Notes: generated from the sequence alone by a model not told the origin. Positions 24,126-34,120 are shown, counted from the first letter of the stretch. The stretch is 64,000 bases of DNA from Anaerolineales bacterium UBA2395 (GCA_002343775.1 DDSH01000001.1:241236-305235); one strand, 5' to 3'. Made by a program: numbers and translations.

Positions 24126-27100
24126 CTACGAAACGGATTTGAACTCTTTCGGCTGGGTTAGGGGAATCTGCAAATAGAAGGTACTGCCTTTTCCGACCAC
24201 GCTCTCCACCCAAACACGTCCGCGATGGCTTTCGGCAATGGAATACACGATGGCAAGCCCCAAACCGGACCCGGGTTGGGTGCGGGCTTCACGCTGTTTG
24301 CCACGATAGAATTTTTCGAACAGGTGTGGGATATCCTCCGGGATGATGCCAATGCCGGAGTCTTCGATGGCAAAGATCAGGTAGTCAGGCTGCGAAACCG
24401 TGCGGATGGTCACCCGTCCCTTTTCAGGGGTGTATTTGATGGCATTCTCCACAAGGTTGTACACCGCCTGATGCAGCAAAGCCTGGTCGGCTTCGACAGC
24501 GTGCGGCATATCCTTGGGCAATTCCACGTTCAGAATGATGCCCTTCTGTGAAGCCTGCAATTGCAACGCACTGGTGACACGCTCGATGATATCCAACACG
24601 GTGACATGCTCCACTTGCAAGCCAACGCCAATATCGATGCGCCCCAGATCGAGCAGGTTGTTGACAAGGCGCGACATGTTTTCCACACCGGAGATGATCT
24701 TCTTGACATAGCCCTGCTGCTGCTCGTTCAACTCGCCGACGGTATCGAGCATGGTGGCATACCCGCGCATCAACGTCAACGGAGAGCGCAGGTCGTGGCT
24801 GACAGTTGCCACAAACTCGGACTTCATCGAATCCAATTCCTTGAAATGCGTCACATCGCGCATGATACACACGCGCCCGATCTGGCGTCCCTCCACCATC
24901 ACAGACGAAGCGGTGGCGAGATAGGTGCGCTTGTCGGAAAGGATCACCTCGGCAGACTGTTTCTCCGAAGTGGCGCTTTGCAACAGATTCAACAAAGGCT
25001 TGAGTTTGACCACCTTCTCCGTTTCCATGCCGCTGCCGGCATCATCCACGCTCTGACCAAGCGCCGCCGTCGCCGCAAGGTTGGCAATCAACAAACGGTT
25101 GCGATGATCGGTCACGATGACGGGATCCGGCGTTGAGTTAATGATCGCTTCCAGTTGGCGGCGCGATGCCTCCACGTTCAGGTAAAGATGCGCGTTCGCC
25201 ACGGCGAGCGCCGCCTGACCGGCAAGCGTGGTCACAAAGCGCACATCCGAATCGGAGAATTTTCTGGGTTGTTCATAGCCCGCCCACACCACGCCGTAAT
25301 AACGGTTCTCATGCCGCAACGCGACCGCCAGCAAGGCAAGTGGCTGCGAGCGCGATGGGTCGAGGATCAATTCGCGCGAGCGGGTGAGGTTGGGCAGGAC
25401 GATCTTTTCCTGGCTTTGCGCGAGGTCGAGGATCTGGTCGTCGAGATGCGCATATGACTCTTGCGCCGAACCGACGGTGAATTTCGAGGGCAATTCGATG
25501 AACGTATCAGGCAGGATGCTTGGAGACAGCACCACGCGGACAGAGTTCGCGCCTGTGGAAAGGATCGCTTCAAGCACCGGCTTGACCGCATCCTGCATCT
25601 CCAGGCTGGATGCCACGCCCTGGCTCACTCGCAACAGACGGTTGATCTCCTCCAGCCGAGCCTGCAAACCGATGCGCATCTGCTCAAAGGCTTTGCGCAA
25701 TTGGGCAACCTCATCCTCGCCCGTCACCTGAAGCGGATTATCCAGATTGCCTTGCGCAATGCGGTTCGCCTCGGCGGCAAGCCCCTGCAGTGAGCCGGTG
25801 ACCACCCGCAACCCGACCCGCAGCGATACCAATGCGATCAGCGAAAGCACAATAATCATCAACGCCAGCGGCATGGCAATATTCAACGCCAGTTGCTGTG
25901 CGCGCTGCGCCGGGACGGTCAACACAACTGCCCACGGACGCCCCAACACCGGCTGGTAATAACGCATCAGGCGTGTGCCGTCCGAAGCGGTATCATCATA
26001 AAAGAAGGGCTGGCTGCCGCTCTGCCCGGTGTATGTTTCCAGCACCTGCTCCCTGTCTGAATGATAGATGGCGCGGTTGTTTTCGTTCAGCAGCATTCCC
26101 GAACCGTCGAGATCGCGCATGTTGTTGAGGCTTTCGATCAGCGGCAATGTCAGTGGATTGGACTCGAGCGTGGTGCGCCCGATCAGGATGCGCTGCACAT
26201 TGCCGAATGTATCCACAATGGCGACCATGAACGACACGCGCGAGGCGTCTTCCAGCGTCGTTGGCGGGATGGAATAGATCTGGGTTAGTACACCGCTCTT
26301 TGCGAGCAAAATTCCCGATTCTTCATCCGGGTACAATTTAAACCCGCCCTCGGGCAGCCCCGGATAAATGGCGAGTAAATTTTTGCTGCTTGCGTCCAAC
26401 ACAATGAACTGGTCAAAGTAGGGCACCGCCTGCATACGCGTGCCGATGATGGATTTCAACTCGTCACCACTGGCATCCAGCAGGCGCGGATCAAGCGCCA
26501 ATTGCACAGCAAGGTTTTGCCCGGTTTCCAGGAAGAACGGCACACTTTGCGCCGCCGATTCCGCCGCGCTGGAGAGGCGGTCTTCTAGCATGTCGCGCGC
26601 GGCGCGCCCGGCAACCACCCAATCCCCAACCAGCAACGTCAACAGCAAGAGAGTGATGAACACACCCACCGCAAAAATGAAGCGCGACTCCAGACTCTTC
26701 TCGCCGGGTGAGGGTTGCAACGATTTTTTGCTGCCCCACGAGGCGGGGAACGCCATCGAAACGATCTGCGCCACGATGCCACCGATGAGCATCTCGCCGC
26801 CGAAGGCAAGCGTCACCACGCCCGCGTTGCTGATGGCAAAATCCAGCCGCGCTGTGGCAGGGACGGATGCGCCCCACTGCGTAAATAACGCACTCAAGGT
26901 ATAGAAGAAGGTATGGATGGGGATCAGCAGCAGCGCCGCCGCCAACGGTTGGCGCAACAGACGATAGGCAGTGGTGCGATAGCGCTGGCGGGTATTCAGT
27001 GAAAACCACACCCCCAGAAAAGCAAATTCAAGAATGGGAAACAGGGAATACAGATCCCAGGTGCCGCGCAACAAACCGGCAAAGGCTCCCAGTCCCGCCG

Positions 27101-27434
27101 CACCCACGGGACCCAGCAACCCGCCGCCGAGCAGCAAGGGAATGGCGGAAAACACCATCAGCGCCGAACCCGGCGAATTGGCGGGCAACCCGGGCAAGGG
27201 TCGGGCTGAAGCGGATGTCAACCTGAGTCCGATCCATAAATTGGCAGCCGCCACCAAAATGAAAAGCAGAACAAAAAGCCCCCATCCACGCCCGCCCAAC
27301 GAGTTTTGATTTGCGCGCTGGCGATACAGCAGGTACACCAACGCCCCCAACAGAGACACCCACACGAACCAGCCTGTCAGAGTAGGCGGCGCCGGAAACG
27401 GGATGCCTGTCAGGAGCGTGAGAACAAATTCCAT
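24126..27434 (-). CDS. multi-domain sensor histidine kinase
   Basis: A 1102-residue kinase. Residues 1 to about 235 form a multi-helix membrane module. A further helix near 255, an extracellular Cache-like domain (about 275-510) and another helix (about 515-545) follow. Then come HAMP (about 550-605), GAF (about 620-760), PAS (about 765-870), HisKA with phospho-acceptor H880 in VSHDLRSPLTLMRGYATM, and HATPase_c with NLVENAIKYTP, EDSGIGI and GSGLGLAIVYSI. It should sense an external ligand and/or membrane state. No response regulator is adjacent, so its partner is elsewhere. It lies upstream of the K+ operon on the same strand (111-base gap). Confidence 0.9.
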   Translation of the reverse strand: MEFVLTLLTGIPFPAPPTLTGWFVWVSLLGALVYLLYRQRANQNSLGGRGWGLFVLLFILVAAANLWIGLRLTSASARPLPGLPANSPGSALMVFSAIPLLLGGGLLGPVGAAGLGAFAGLLRGTWDLYSLFPILEFAFLGVWFSLNTRQRYRTTAYRLLRQPLAAALLLIPIHTFFYTLSALFTQWGASVPATARLDFAISNAGVVTLAFGGEMLIGGIVAQIVSMAFPASWGSKKSLQPSPGEKSLESRFIFAVGVFITLLLLTLLVGDWVVAGRAARDMLEDRLSSAAESAAQSVPFFLETGQNLAVQLALDPRLLDASGDELKSIIGTRMQAVPYFDQFIVLDASSKNLLAIYPGLPEGGFKLYPDEESGILLAKSGVLTQIYSIPPTTLEDASRVSFMVAIVDTFGNVQRILIGRTTLESNPLTLPLIESLNNMRDLDGSGMLLNENNRAIYHSDREQVLETYTGQSGSQPFFYDDTASDGTRLMRYYQPVLGRPWAVVLTVPAQRAQQLALNIAMPLALMIIVLSLIALVSLRVGLRVVTGSLQGLAAEANRIAQGNLDNPLQVTGEDEVAQLRKAFEQMRIGLQARLEEINRLLRVSQGVASSLEMQDAVKPVLEAILSTGANSVRVVLSPSILPDTFIELPSKFTVGSAQESYAHLDDQILDLAQSQEKIVLPNLTRSRELILDPSRSQPLALLAVALRHENRYYGVVWAGYEQPRKFSDSDVRFVTTLAGQAALAVANAHLYLNVEASRRQLEAIINSTPDPVIVTDHRNRLLIANLAATAALGQSVDDAGSGMETEKVVKLKPLLNLLQSATSEKQSAEVILSDKRTYLATASSVMVEGRQIGRVCIMRDVTHFKELDSMKSEFVATVSHDLRSPLTLMRGYATMLDTVGELNEQQQGYVKKIISGVENMSRLVNNLLDLGRIDIGVGLQVEHVTVLDIIERVTSALQLQASQKGIILNVELPKDMPHAVEADQALLHQAVYNLVENAIKYTPEKGRVTIRTVSQPDYLIFAIEDSGIGIIPEDIPHLFEKFYRGKQREARTQPGSGLGLAIVYSIAESHRGRVWVESVVGKGSTFYLQIPLTQPKEFKSVS

Positions 27435-27486
27435 TTTTTTGAATTATAGCCCCAAAATTCCGCCCGCACTTAACAAGAAGGCAAGG

Positions 27487-28209
27487 TCAGGAATATTTTC
27501 CCCGATACGCCTCCGGCAGAAGGCTTGCCAGCGCCTCCATGATCCTGCCCGTCCCCTGACCGAGCGCTTCCTTTCGACCCGCAGCCTGTCCATCCAACTG
27601 GAAGGGTTTCCCCACCCGCAAACAGACCGGGGCACGCCGCAAACGCCGCATGTGCCCGTACACCGCCTCGTTCTCTGTGCCGGTGACAACGATGGGCAGA
27701 ACCGGCGCACCCGATTTGTACGCCAGAAATGCCGCCCCGCCGCTGCCTTCCTCAAGCGAGCCGGTCAGGGAATACCTGCCCTCCGGCGCAATGATGATGA
27801 TCCGTCCCTCCGCCAACCCGTCCAGCGCAGCGCGCAAGGCGCGTTTGTCTGGACGTCCACGGTGCAGCCAGATGACGCCGTACCAATCCATTAGTTTTCC
27901 AAGAATGGGAAAGTCGTAAAGTTCAATTTTGCCGAGCGCATCTGGCATGAACGGCAGGGATGGAATGATCGCTGGGGTGTCGGCGTCGCCCAAATGGTTG
28001 ATGACAATCAGGAGCGGACCCTGCGGCGGGATGTTCTCCAACCCTTCAGCCGTGACGCACAGGCAAAGCCACGAAACAAATTTGAGCACCCCATGCCCAA
28101 AGCGGCGAAACACCAGCCGCGCCGGGGTGAGTTGAGGCAACCGCACCAGATCGGGTCGCCAGACTTCGCTGACCGGTTTCGGCGGAATGGGCGGCTTGTC
28201 GTCCGGCAT
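27487..28209 (-). CDS. plsC: 1-acyl-sn-glycerol-3-phosphate acyltransferase-like protein
   Basis: A 240-residue PlsC-family acyltransferase. The catalytic H-x4-D is in VINHLGDADTPAI and the phosphate-binding motif is APEGRYSLTG. It uses acyl-ACP or acyl-CoA to acylate lysophosphatidate at the inner membrane. A hydrophobic stretch (about 38-52) may associate with the membrane. It starts 9 bases after cmk, the common cmk-plsC arrangement, so the pair is cotranscribed. The precise acceptor is inferred from family, not shown. Confidence 0.85.
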   Translation of the reverse strand: MPDDKPPIPPKPVSEVWRPDLVRLPQLTPARLVFRRFGHGVLKFVSWLCLCVTAEGLENIPPQGPLLIVINHLGDADTPAIIPSLPFMPDALGKIELYDFPILGKLMDWYGVIWLHRGRPDKRALRAALDGLAEGRIIIIAPEGRYSLTGSLEEGSGGAAFLAYKSGAPVLPIVVTGTENEAVYGHMRRLRRAPVCLRVGKPFQLDGQAAGRKEALGQGTGRIMEALASLLPEAYRGKYS

Positions 28210-28218
28210 GAGTTTGGG

Positions 28219-28902
28219 TTATTTACACAATTCCAGCACGCGCTGAAAGACCTGCTCCGCGTCGAGTTCATCCGTGTTGATGATGACGGCATCATCGGCG
28301 GGGCGAAGCGGCGCCACAGCACGGGTCGAGTCGATCCGGTCGCGTTCGATGATCTTTTTCAGGATGACCTTGTAATCCGCCTGCTCACCGCGCGCGTTGA
28401 GTTCATCAGACCGGCGGCGGGCACGTTCCTCTGCACTCGCATCAAGATACACTTTAAGGTCGGCTTCCGGCAGGACGACCGTACCAATGTCCCTGCCCAC
28501 CATCACCACATTGCCGCGCAGCCCGATGCGGCGCTGCTGTTCGGATAATGCTTTGCGCACCCCCACGTATGCCGAAACGACCGATACATTCGCCTCCACA
28601 TTCCCGGAGCGCACATCCCAAGTCACATCCTTGTCGGCGACGAACACATCGCAGGCGCGCCCGTCCTGCATGGAGGGCGGGCGGATGTCGATGGTGGCTT
28701 TTTGTGCCATGTCTGTAATGGCTTCTTCATTTTGAAAATCAAGGTCGTATTGCAGGGCGATCCATGTGACGGCGCGGTACATAATGCCGGTATCGAAGAA
28801 CAAATATCCAAGATGGTCGGCAAGCTTGCGCCCAATGGTGGATTTGCCCGAAGCGGCTGGACCGTCAAGTGCAATGATGGAAGGGTGGGAGGGGTTTGTC
28901 AT
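28219..28902 (-). CDS. cmk: cytidylate kinase
   Basis: A 227-residue cytoplasmic NMP kinase (CMP/dCMP + ATP to CDP/dCDP). P-loop IALDGPAASGKSTIGRKLA and the signature YLFFDTGIMYRAVTW are diagnostic. The CMP-binding region includes VGRDIGTVVLPEADLKVYLDASAEERARRR. The start at 28902 is favoured by SD AAGGA five to six bases upstream; an earlier ATG at 28944 would translate the flanking repeat. It is followed at 9 bases by plsC. Confidence 0.93.
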   Translation of the reverse strand: MTNPSHPSIIALDGPAASGKSTIGRKLADHLGYLFFDTGIMYRAVTWIALQYDLDFQNEEAITDMAQKATIDIRPPSMQDGRACDVFVADKDVTWDVRSGNVEANVSVVSAYVGVRKALSEQQRRIGLRGNVVMVGRDIGTVVLPEADLKVYLDASAEERARRRSDELNARGEQADYKVILKKIIERDRIDSTRAVAPLRPADDAVIINTDELDAEQVFQRVLELCK

Positions 28903-28929
28903 GAATTCCTTGTTCGTTTTACACAGTTT

Positions 28930-28982
28930 CGCCACAGAAAGCACAGAGTTCTTTGAATGTTTTCTCCATGATTTCTGTGGCG
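28930..28982. repeat. inverted-repeat element upstream of cmk
   Basis: CGCCACAGAAA (28930-28940) and TTTCTGTGGCG (28972-28982) are exact inverse copies. The left end reads GTTTCGCCACAGA, close to GTTTCACCACGGA of the element at 46190-46262. It belongs to a dispersed CACAGA-rich palindrome family. The 105-base gap 28903-29007 holds this element and no gene. Confidence 0.6.
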
Positions 28983-29007
28983 GTCAATTTCATCAAGTTC
29001 TGAAAGA

Positions 29008-30678
29008 TCAATCCAGAAAGAGATCGTCGCGAGCCCAAAGGATGATGGTCTCGCCGGATTGCGGCATGTCTCGCAAAGTGAACCAGCGCAACCAGGTACT
29101 CGCCAGGGCGGTATTCCAAATCGGCGTTTGCCGCCAGGAAAAATCCTGCCCGCGATAGGCAGCGACAAGGACGGGATCCATTTCGTAGGGGGTGACCACG
29201 AAATCCGGCGAGCTGTTCACATCCAGCGCATCCACCACTTGAATGGGGCGTTCCCTCAGCACCCACTCCAAGGCGGGGGATTTGACGCCCACGATCACCA
29301 CGGACCCGGAAACATCGTTGCCCAGCCCAAATTCTGATACCTCGCTGACAGTTTGTTCGAGCAGCATCGCTTGCGCTGGGGTGGCTGGCAGCCACCAGAG
29401 TTCGGGGGCGTTCATTCCGCGAATGCCCGCCGAACCAAGCGCGCCGCCGAACCCGAGCGCGCCGAGCGCGATGACCATGCCCCACACCCCGCCCAACCTC
29501 GCTGTGCGGATGGACCAACCCGCCGCGACAAGCACCAGGCTGAGCAACAGCAACACCAACGCGCCAATCCCCATCCAGAAGCGCAGCTGATATTCACGAG
29601 ATTCGGGCGGGAACCAGGTCATACCGGTGAAGCCGAGCCATGCGAAAACCCAAATGAATACCGTGAGCGCGACCACGCCAACCACCTCGCGGCGCTCATC
29701 GCGGAAGACGTTGAAATAACGGGCAAATTCCAACGCCGCCAGCGCATTGAGCGGGATCAACGCCCAGGCAAGATCCGCCATTTGGCGGGCGGGCAGGAAG
29801 ACGACTAACAGAAGTGACACCAAAAACCAGAGGCTCAGGAAAATGATACGCCGAATGCCATGAGTCCAGCCGCGGACGGCGGCAAGGATGAACAGCAAAA
29901 ATGCCAGCGGCTGATAGACCAACAGCGAAAGGAACGTCATGCCGCCGGTAATGTCCGAAGTTTTGATCCACGAACCGAAAAAGGCGGGGATGGAGGCAAA
30001 TGCGGCACCAATACCGGTGGGAACGGTGAGGAATAACGTCCCGGCGGTGAGGAAAATGACAATGAAAAGGATCAGGACAGAGGAAGAAAGATTAAATGTC
30101 GAAGGACGAACACCGGAAGCCGTGCGGTTGAAGAGTTGGAAGATCGCCCAGACAATCGCCACGCCGAGCAAGCCGAACCAGATGGAAGGTCCGCTGAGGA
30201 GGGCGAAGGCTGACGCAGCCGCTGCCAGATTGATCTTATTTTTGTTGAAGAGTCCAACAGCCAGCGTCAAAAAGACAATGGCGAAGATGGGGCTTGCCGC
30301 TTGACGGGAGATGGCGACCAAGCCTGGGTCGAGGGCGATGAAAAAGGCGAGGATCAGGCTTGGGCGGGGTTTGATGCGGTTGTCGAAAAGCAGGGGTGCA
30401 AAGACGAAGAGGCTGCCGATCAGGGCGGGCATCAGCCGGGCGAGGAAATTCGTCCCGCCGCCATACATGAGGAAAAGCAGGGACGTGGAGAGGATGTAAA
30501 ACGGATGCGGGTCGAGGGCGGTATCGGCGTTTTGCGAGATGCGCAGCGCCTGCAAGGCGGGAGCGGCTTCCGCGTCGGTAAGCGGCATCGCGCCAAGTTG
30601 GATCAGGCGCAGGCTTAGGGCAATCAAAAACGCCAGCGCATACAGCAAGGCTTCGTGTTTGAAGTGTCGGTACGTCAT
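29008..30678 (-). CDS. polytopic GT-C-like membrane protein (PMT/Agl23-like)
   Basis: A 556-residue protein with about 12 hydrophobic segments up to about 410, then a soluble C-terminal part (about 430-556). The first loop has AMPLTDAEAAPALQALRI, where the acidic residue after helix 1 corresponds to the catalytic Asp position of GT-C enzymes. Its position next to a YYY-domain protein matches Chloroflexi/archaeal pairs in which an Agl23-type protein and a YYY protein co-occur. It probably moves or transfers lipid-linked sugars at the outer face of the membrane. It is last in the minus-strand operon, 21 bases after the YYY gene. Family placement is tentative. Confidence 0.68.
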   Translation of the reverse strand: MTYRHFKHEALLYALAFLIALSLRLIQLGAMPLTDAEAAPALQALRISQNADTALDPHPFYILSTSLLFLMYGGGTNFLARLMPALIGSLFVFAPLLFDNRIKPRPSLILAFFIALDPGLVAISRQAASPIFAIVFLTLAVGLFNKNKINLAAAASAFALLSGPSIWFGLLGVAIVWAIFQLFNRTASGVRPSTFNLSSSVLILFIVIFLTAGTLFLTVPTGIGAAFASIPAFFGSWIKTSDITGGMTFLSLLVYQPLAFLLFILAAVRGWTHGIRRIIFLSLWFLVSLLLVVFLPARQMADLAWALIPLNALAALEFARYFNVFRDERREVVGVVALTVFIWVFAWLGFTGMTWFPPESREYQLRFWMGIGALVLLLLSLVLVAAGWSIRTARLGGVWGMVIALGALGFGGALGSAGIRGMNAPELWWLPATPAQAMLLEQTVSEVSEFGLGNDVSGSVVIVGVKSPALEWVLRERPIQVVDALDVNSSPDFVVTPYEMDPVLVAAYRGQDFSWRQTPIWNTALASTWLRWFTLRDMPQSGETIILWARDDLFLD

Positions 30679-30699
30679 GGGCGCTATTGTATCAAAATC

Positions 30700-33159
30700 C
30701 TACGGCACTTCGTAAATGATCGTGCTGCCCTGCTGGAAGACCGGTTTTAAGTAGAGGGCGAACTTCTCTTCGTTAACGGGCATGGAGGCACGTTCGAGCG
30801 GACCAATGTAGATGTAGCGGATGTTGTAATCTTCTATGATAAGCCGCGCGTCTTCCCAACGGGGAGTGGAGTACAAGGTGAGCATGTCGTCACGCCGGGA
30901 GCCTTGCGGTTCATAACTTCCGCGCCACTGCGCTTCGTGACCGGGCCAGCCGAGGATGGTTTGAAAGCCGGTGTAGGCGGAGACACGCGCAAAGTAACTG
31001 TAGCTATCGCCCACCACTTCAGCGACGACGCCCTCTGGTGCGGAACGCAGGAATTCGATGCCCGCTGCGTCGTCGGGGTTTTCGCGTTTGATGCGTTCGA
31101 AATCATCGAGGTGAAAGCCAAATACCGGGTTGAAATTGTTGGTCTTGGTCATCAAGCCCAGGACGGGGTAGAGCAACCCGCAGAAGATGACCAGACCCGC
31201 CAGCACACGGAAACTGATATTGGCGATGGTCCATCCGCGCAGGGTTTGCAGCAGTAAACCCACCCCAAACGCCGCAACAAGGCTCAACAACATCCATGCC
31301 TGATAGTAGAACTTGAAGACAGTATTGATGCGATAACCGAACTGGTCGCGCAGGTACACAAATTCCGGCGCGAGGATGAGCAGAATGCCAAGAGTCAGCA
31401 GCAACAGGGGGAACAAGGATGACGAGTGAGCAGAGGCGGGGAAAGTACCTGATTCTTCGTCATATATTTCCCGGGTATCCTTTTTTGGAAACAGGAGAGC
31501 CAGAGTTGGGATCAACACTGCCAGCAGGGTGATGAGGCTGCCGATGTGTTTGAGTCGGCGTTCGGTCGTTTCACTGAGGAACTGGGGTGCGGTCATGTTT
31601 TGGGTGGAAAGGAAGAAATCTACAAAGTCTTTTTCCACGAAGGAGCCGATCACGCCCAGCAGCAGGGTGAAGAGGAAAAGGATCAGGGGCAGCCCAAGCC
31701 CAATGGAGAGGGCAAGGGTCCAGTTCAGGCGCGAAGCGGATCGTTGCATCCCGAAGAGCAGGTAAAGCAGGTAGGAAAAGATCGGCAGGAGCAGAGTCCC
31801 CCACATCACCCACAGATGCGCCCCGCGTGTGACGTACATGAAGTTCGGCAGAATGCCGCCCGCCTGTGATGAAAAACCAAGGTAGAACGGAAAATACAAG
31901 AACAGCGACACCACCCCGAGCGGCAAGCCCAGCAGGAAGAGGTCTTCAAGGCGCGTCCAACTCCAGCCGTCTTCCGAAGCACGCCAAAGGACATAGGCAG
32001 AGACGATCAGTGCGGCTGAGATGAGGATGTCCCAGGTGTTGAGGAAGGCAAGCCCGCCCAGCACGAGCGCAGAGAATAGAAAGCCTTGCAGGTTGATGTT
32101 CAATCTCATGCCAAAGGCTTCGAGCCTGCCGCGCCAGCCGCCGAGGAACATGTTGAGGGCGACGGAGACCGCCAGCAAGCCGAAGGGAATCGCCAGCACA
32201 TGCGGATGCAGGTCACCGAGCAGGAAGGAGAAGAAGGGGAATTCGTCGATGACTTCCTTGAAACTTCCTGTCATGTCGTAGTCCTGAATGACGCGCGAGG
32301 CGCGCCACCACCACAGGTAGCGGTCTGGCATCCAACCCAGCGGTTCGACCGGCGGCTGGGAGAGTTCTTTCATATCGAGCCATGACCAGAAGCCGCTGCT
32401 GTACGTGCCAATGACCGGGTCTTTTGCCCAGAAGATCCCGCGCTTGTGCAGGACTTCAAGCAGGGCTTCAAAATTCGAGATGAGCAGGAGGAAGAGCGGA
32501 GCAAGCAGGGCATTGGCGATCGAGGGCTTTTTGTTTTCGTTTGAAGCGCCGAACAGGTTGTACACGATGCCAAAGGCGCCCACCGAGCCGAGCGCAAAAA
32601 TAAGCGCCGTCATCAGGTTGTGCGCCATGCTGCCGTTGATGTCCGCAAGGCGGGCGAGCATGGCAGTCATCACATAACCGAAATAGTAGTAGGAGATGGC
32701 GTAGCCCGAAAGCCACGGGTCCTGCGGCGGGAACGTTTCTGATCGCAAGATGCCGTTGATGAACGCCAGTTCCATCGGCTTTTCGGTGCTGGCAAGTTCC
32801 GGGTTGGCGGCGCGGACGATTGCCAGAAATGCGAACGCGACTAGGAACAGGATCTCTGTGGTGACGACTAGGGGGATGTTCGATTTGAAGAAATTTACGA
32901 TGTGCGATTGAAAATTTGCAATTGACCAGACGCTAAAGCCGATCACCACCGCCAGAGCAAGCAGCATCCCGCCGAGGTCATTACGGGCAAAACCAAGCGA
33001 AACGAACAGCCAAAAAACATAGCCCCACACCAGCATCCCAGCGGCGCGCGCGAAGGTGTAGCCGCGGTCTGTCAGCGCGGGGAAGAGCGCATACACCAGC
33101 GGAAATGTCAACAAGCCGAGCAGGGAAACGAACAAATACCAGATTAAAAATGCGGTCAT
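30700..33159 (-). CDS. DUF2298 (Chlor_Arch_YYY) membrane protein
   Basis: An 819-residue protein with about 16-18 membrane helices. Its motif SGYAISYYYFGYVMTAML (three Tyr at 157-159) is the signature of the Chloroflexi/archaea YYY domain. Upstream sits FPPQDPWLSG, also conserved in the long protein at 34117-39018. The C-terminal 130 residues are soluble (GVVAEVVGDSYSYFARVSAYTGF). The function is unproven; GT-C-like topology suggests sugar transfer from a polyprenyl carrier. Its ATG overlaps the GNAT stop by 4 bases, so translation is coupled. Confidence 0.85.
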   Translation of the reverse strand: MTAFLIWYLFVSLLGLLTFPLVYALFPALTDRGYTFARAAGMLVWGYVFWLFVSLGFARNDLGGMLLALAVVIGFSVWSIANFQSHIVNFFKSNIPLVVTTEILFLVAFAFLAIVRAANPELASTEKPMELAFINGILRSETFPPQDPWLSGYAISYYYFGYVMTAMLARLADINGSMAHNLMTALIFALGSVGAFGIVYNLFGASNENKKPSIANALLAPLFLLLISNFEALLEVLHKRGIFWAKDPVIGTYSSGFWSWLDMKELSQPPVEPLGWMPDRYLWWWRASRVIQDYDMTGSFKEVIDEFPFFSFLLGDLHPHVLAIPFGLLAVSVALNMFLGGWRGRLEAFGMRLNINLQGFLFSALVLGGLAFLNTWDILISAALIVSAYVLWRASEDGWSWTRLEDLFLLGLPLGVVSLFLYFPFYLGFSSQAGGILPNFMYVTRGAHLWVMWGTLLLPIFSYLLYLLFGMQRSASRLNWTLALSIGLGLPLILFLFTLLLGVIGSFVEKDFVDFFLSTQNMTAPQFLSETTERRLKHIGSLITLLAVLIPTLALLFPKKDTREIYDEESGTFPASAHSSSLFPLLLLTLGILLILAPEFVYLRDQFGYRINTVFKFYYQAWMLLSLVAAFGVGLLLQTLRGWTIANISFRVLAGLVIFCGLLYPVLGLMTKTNNFNPVFGFHLDDFERIKRENPDDAAGIEFLRSAPEGVVAEVVGDSYSYFARVSAYTGFQTILGWPGHEAQWRGSYEPQGSRRDDMLTLYSTPRWEDARLIIEDYNIRYIYIGPLERASMPVNEEKFALYLKPVFQQGSTIIYEVP

Positions 33160-33770
33160 GAGCGTTCGATCACCTTCACCATTCGATAATAACCAAGAAT
33201 TTGATTTGCATCTTCGACAGTTTCAACGATCCGATACCCGTTGCGCTGATATAAGCGCAGCGCGTTTTGATTGTATGTGCCAACGACCAGCGAGGTTTTC
33301 GAGAGGCCGGATTCCATTGCCGTTCTTTCGGCAAAGGTCAACAAGGCAGACCCGATCCCCTGTCCCTGTGCAGAGGGATGCACACCAAGATTGCTGATGT
33401 AATACTCGTCCGCTTTGGCTTCCGCGCCGCCGGGCAAACGCACTCCACGCCACATGAATCCAAAGGCGTGGCGGAATCCCAACGCGGGGAAAAGATGCGG
33501 GAACGTCGCCAGGTTGAGGCGGTCGATGCCCGATCCCTGAAACGAAAGCAGCGCGCCCAGCCCCCTGCCCGCCGACTCGGCAAGAAACGCCAACCGCGCC
33601 CCAAACCTGCCCGCATTGCGCCGCGCAAGATTCTCAATGAACGTTTGGGCAGAGGCAGGGTCTGCACCGAACAGATAATCCGCCAGATGTCCCATTGAAA
33701 GATGGATCATCTCCGCAACGAATGCGGCATCCCTTTGCAGCGCGGGGCGAATCGTAAGCGCCGAATTCAT
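33156..33770 (-). CDS. GNAT-family N-acetyltransferase
   Basis: A 204-residue GNAT acyltransferase. The acetyl-CoA loop motif is YISNLGVHPSAQGQGIGSALL followed by TFAERTA, and NQNALRLYQRNGYRIVE gives the final strands. It overlaps both neighbours by 4 bases (ATGA) within the GT-C operon. That suggests it acts on a sugar or amine in the same pathway, or merely travels with it. The substrate cannot be predicted. Confidence 0.87.
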   Translation of the reverse strand: MNSALTIRPALQRDAAFVAEMIHLSMGHLADYLFGADPASAQTFIENLARRNAGRFGARLAFLAESAGRGLGALLSFQGSGIDRLNLATFPHLFPALGFRHAFGFMWRGVRLPGGAEAKADEYYISNLGVHPSAQGQGIGSALLTFAERTAMESGLSKTSLVVGTYNQNALRLYQRNGYRIVETVEDANQILGYYRMVKVIERS

Positions 33771-34120
33771 AACGGCAGGGATCGCCAGCCGCCATCTGCT
33801 GCGGGCGGGAACTCCAGCACGGATTCAACCGCATCCAGATTGAGCGGACCATAGACATGCGGGAACAGGTCCGCTTCGGAGATGGTTTCAACAGGCGGTC
33901 CGGCGGGCGCTTCCCACCTGACCTCGGGCTTGAGCCGCGTTTCATCGACCACCAGCACCACGAGATCTGTCCGTCCGTGATAGAAGGCATTGGCAACCTT
34001 GAGCACTTGCTGGTCGGTCGAAAAGTGAATAAAGCCCTCGCTCGCCAAACTCGGCGCGACATATTCACCGCGCGCCTGCGCCTCAAGCCATTCCTGTTTG
34101 GATGTGATGTGAAGAATCAT
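33767..34120 (-). CDS. DUF952 domain protein
   Basis: A 117-residue small soluble protein matching DUF952: ILHITSKQEWLEAQARGEY, then SEGFIHFSTDQQVLKVANAFY, a VLVVDETRLKPEVRWE strand and DLFPHVYGPLNLDAV. The family has an ADP-ribosyltransferase-like fold in some descriptions but no proven role. It is fully embedded in the GT-C operon, sharing ATGA overlaps with the giant gene upstream and the GNAT gene downstream. Confidence 0.88.
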   Translation of the reverse strand: MILHITSKQEWLEAQARGEYVAPSLASEGFIHFSTDQQVLKVANAFYHGRTDLVVLVVDETRLKPEVRWEAPAGPPVETISEADLFPHVYGPLNLDAVESVLEFPPAADGGWRSLPL

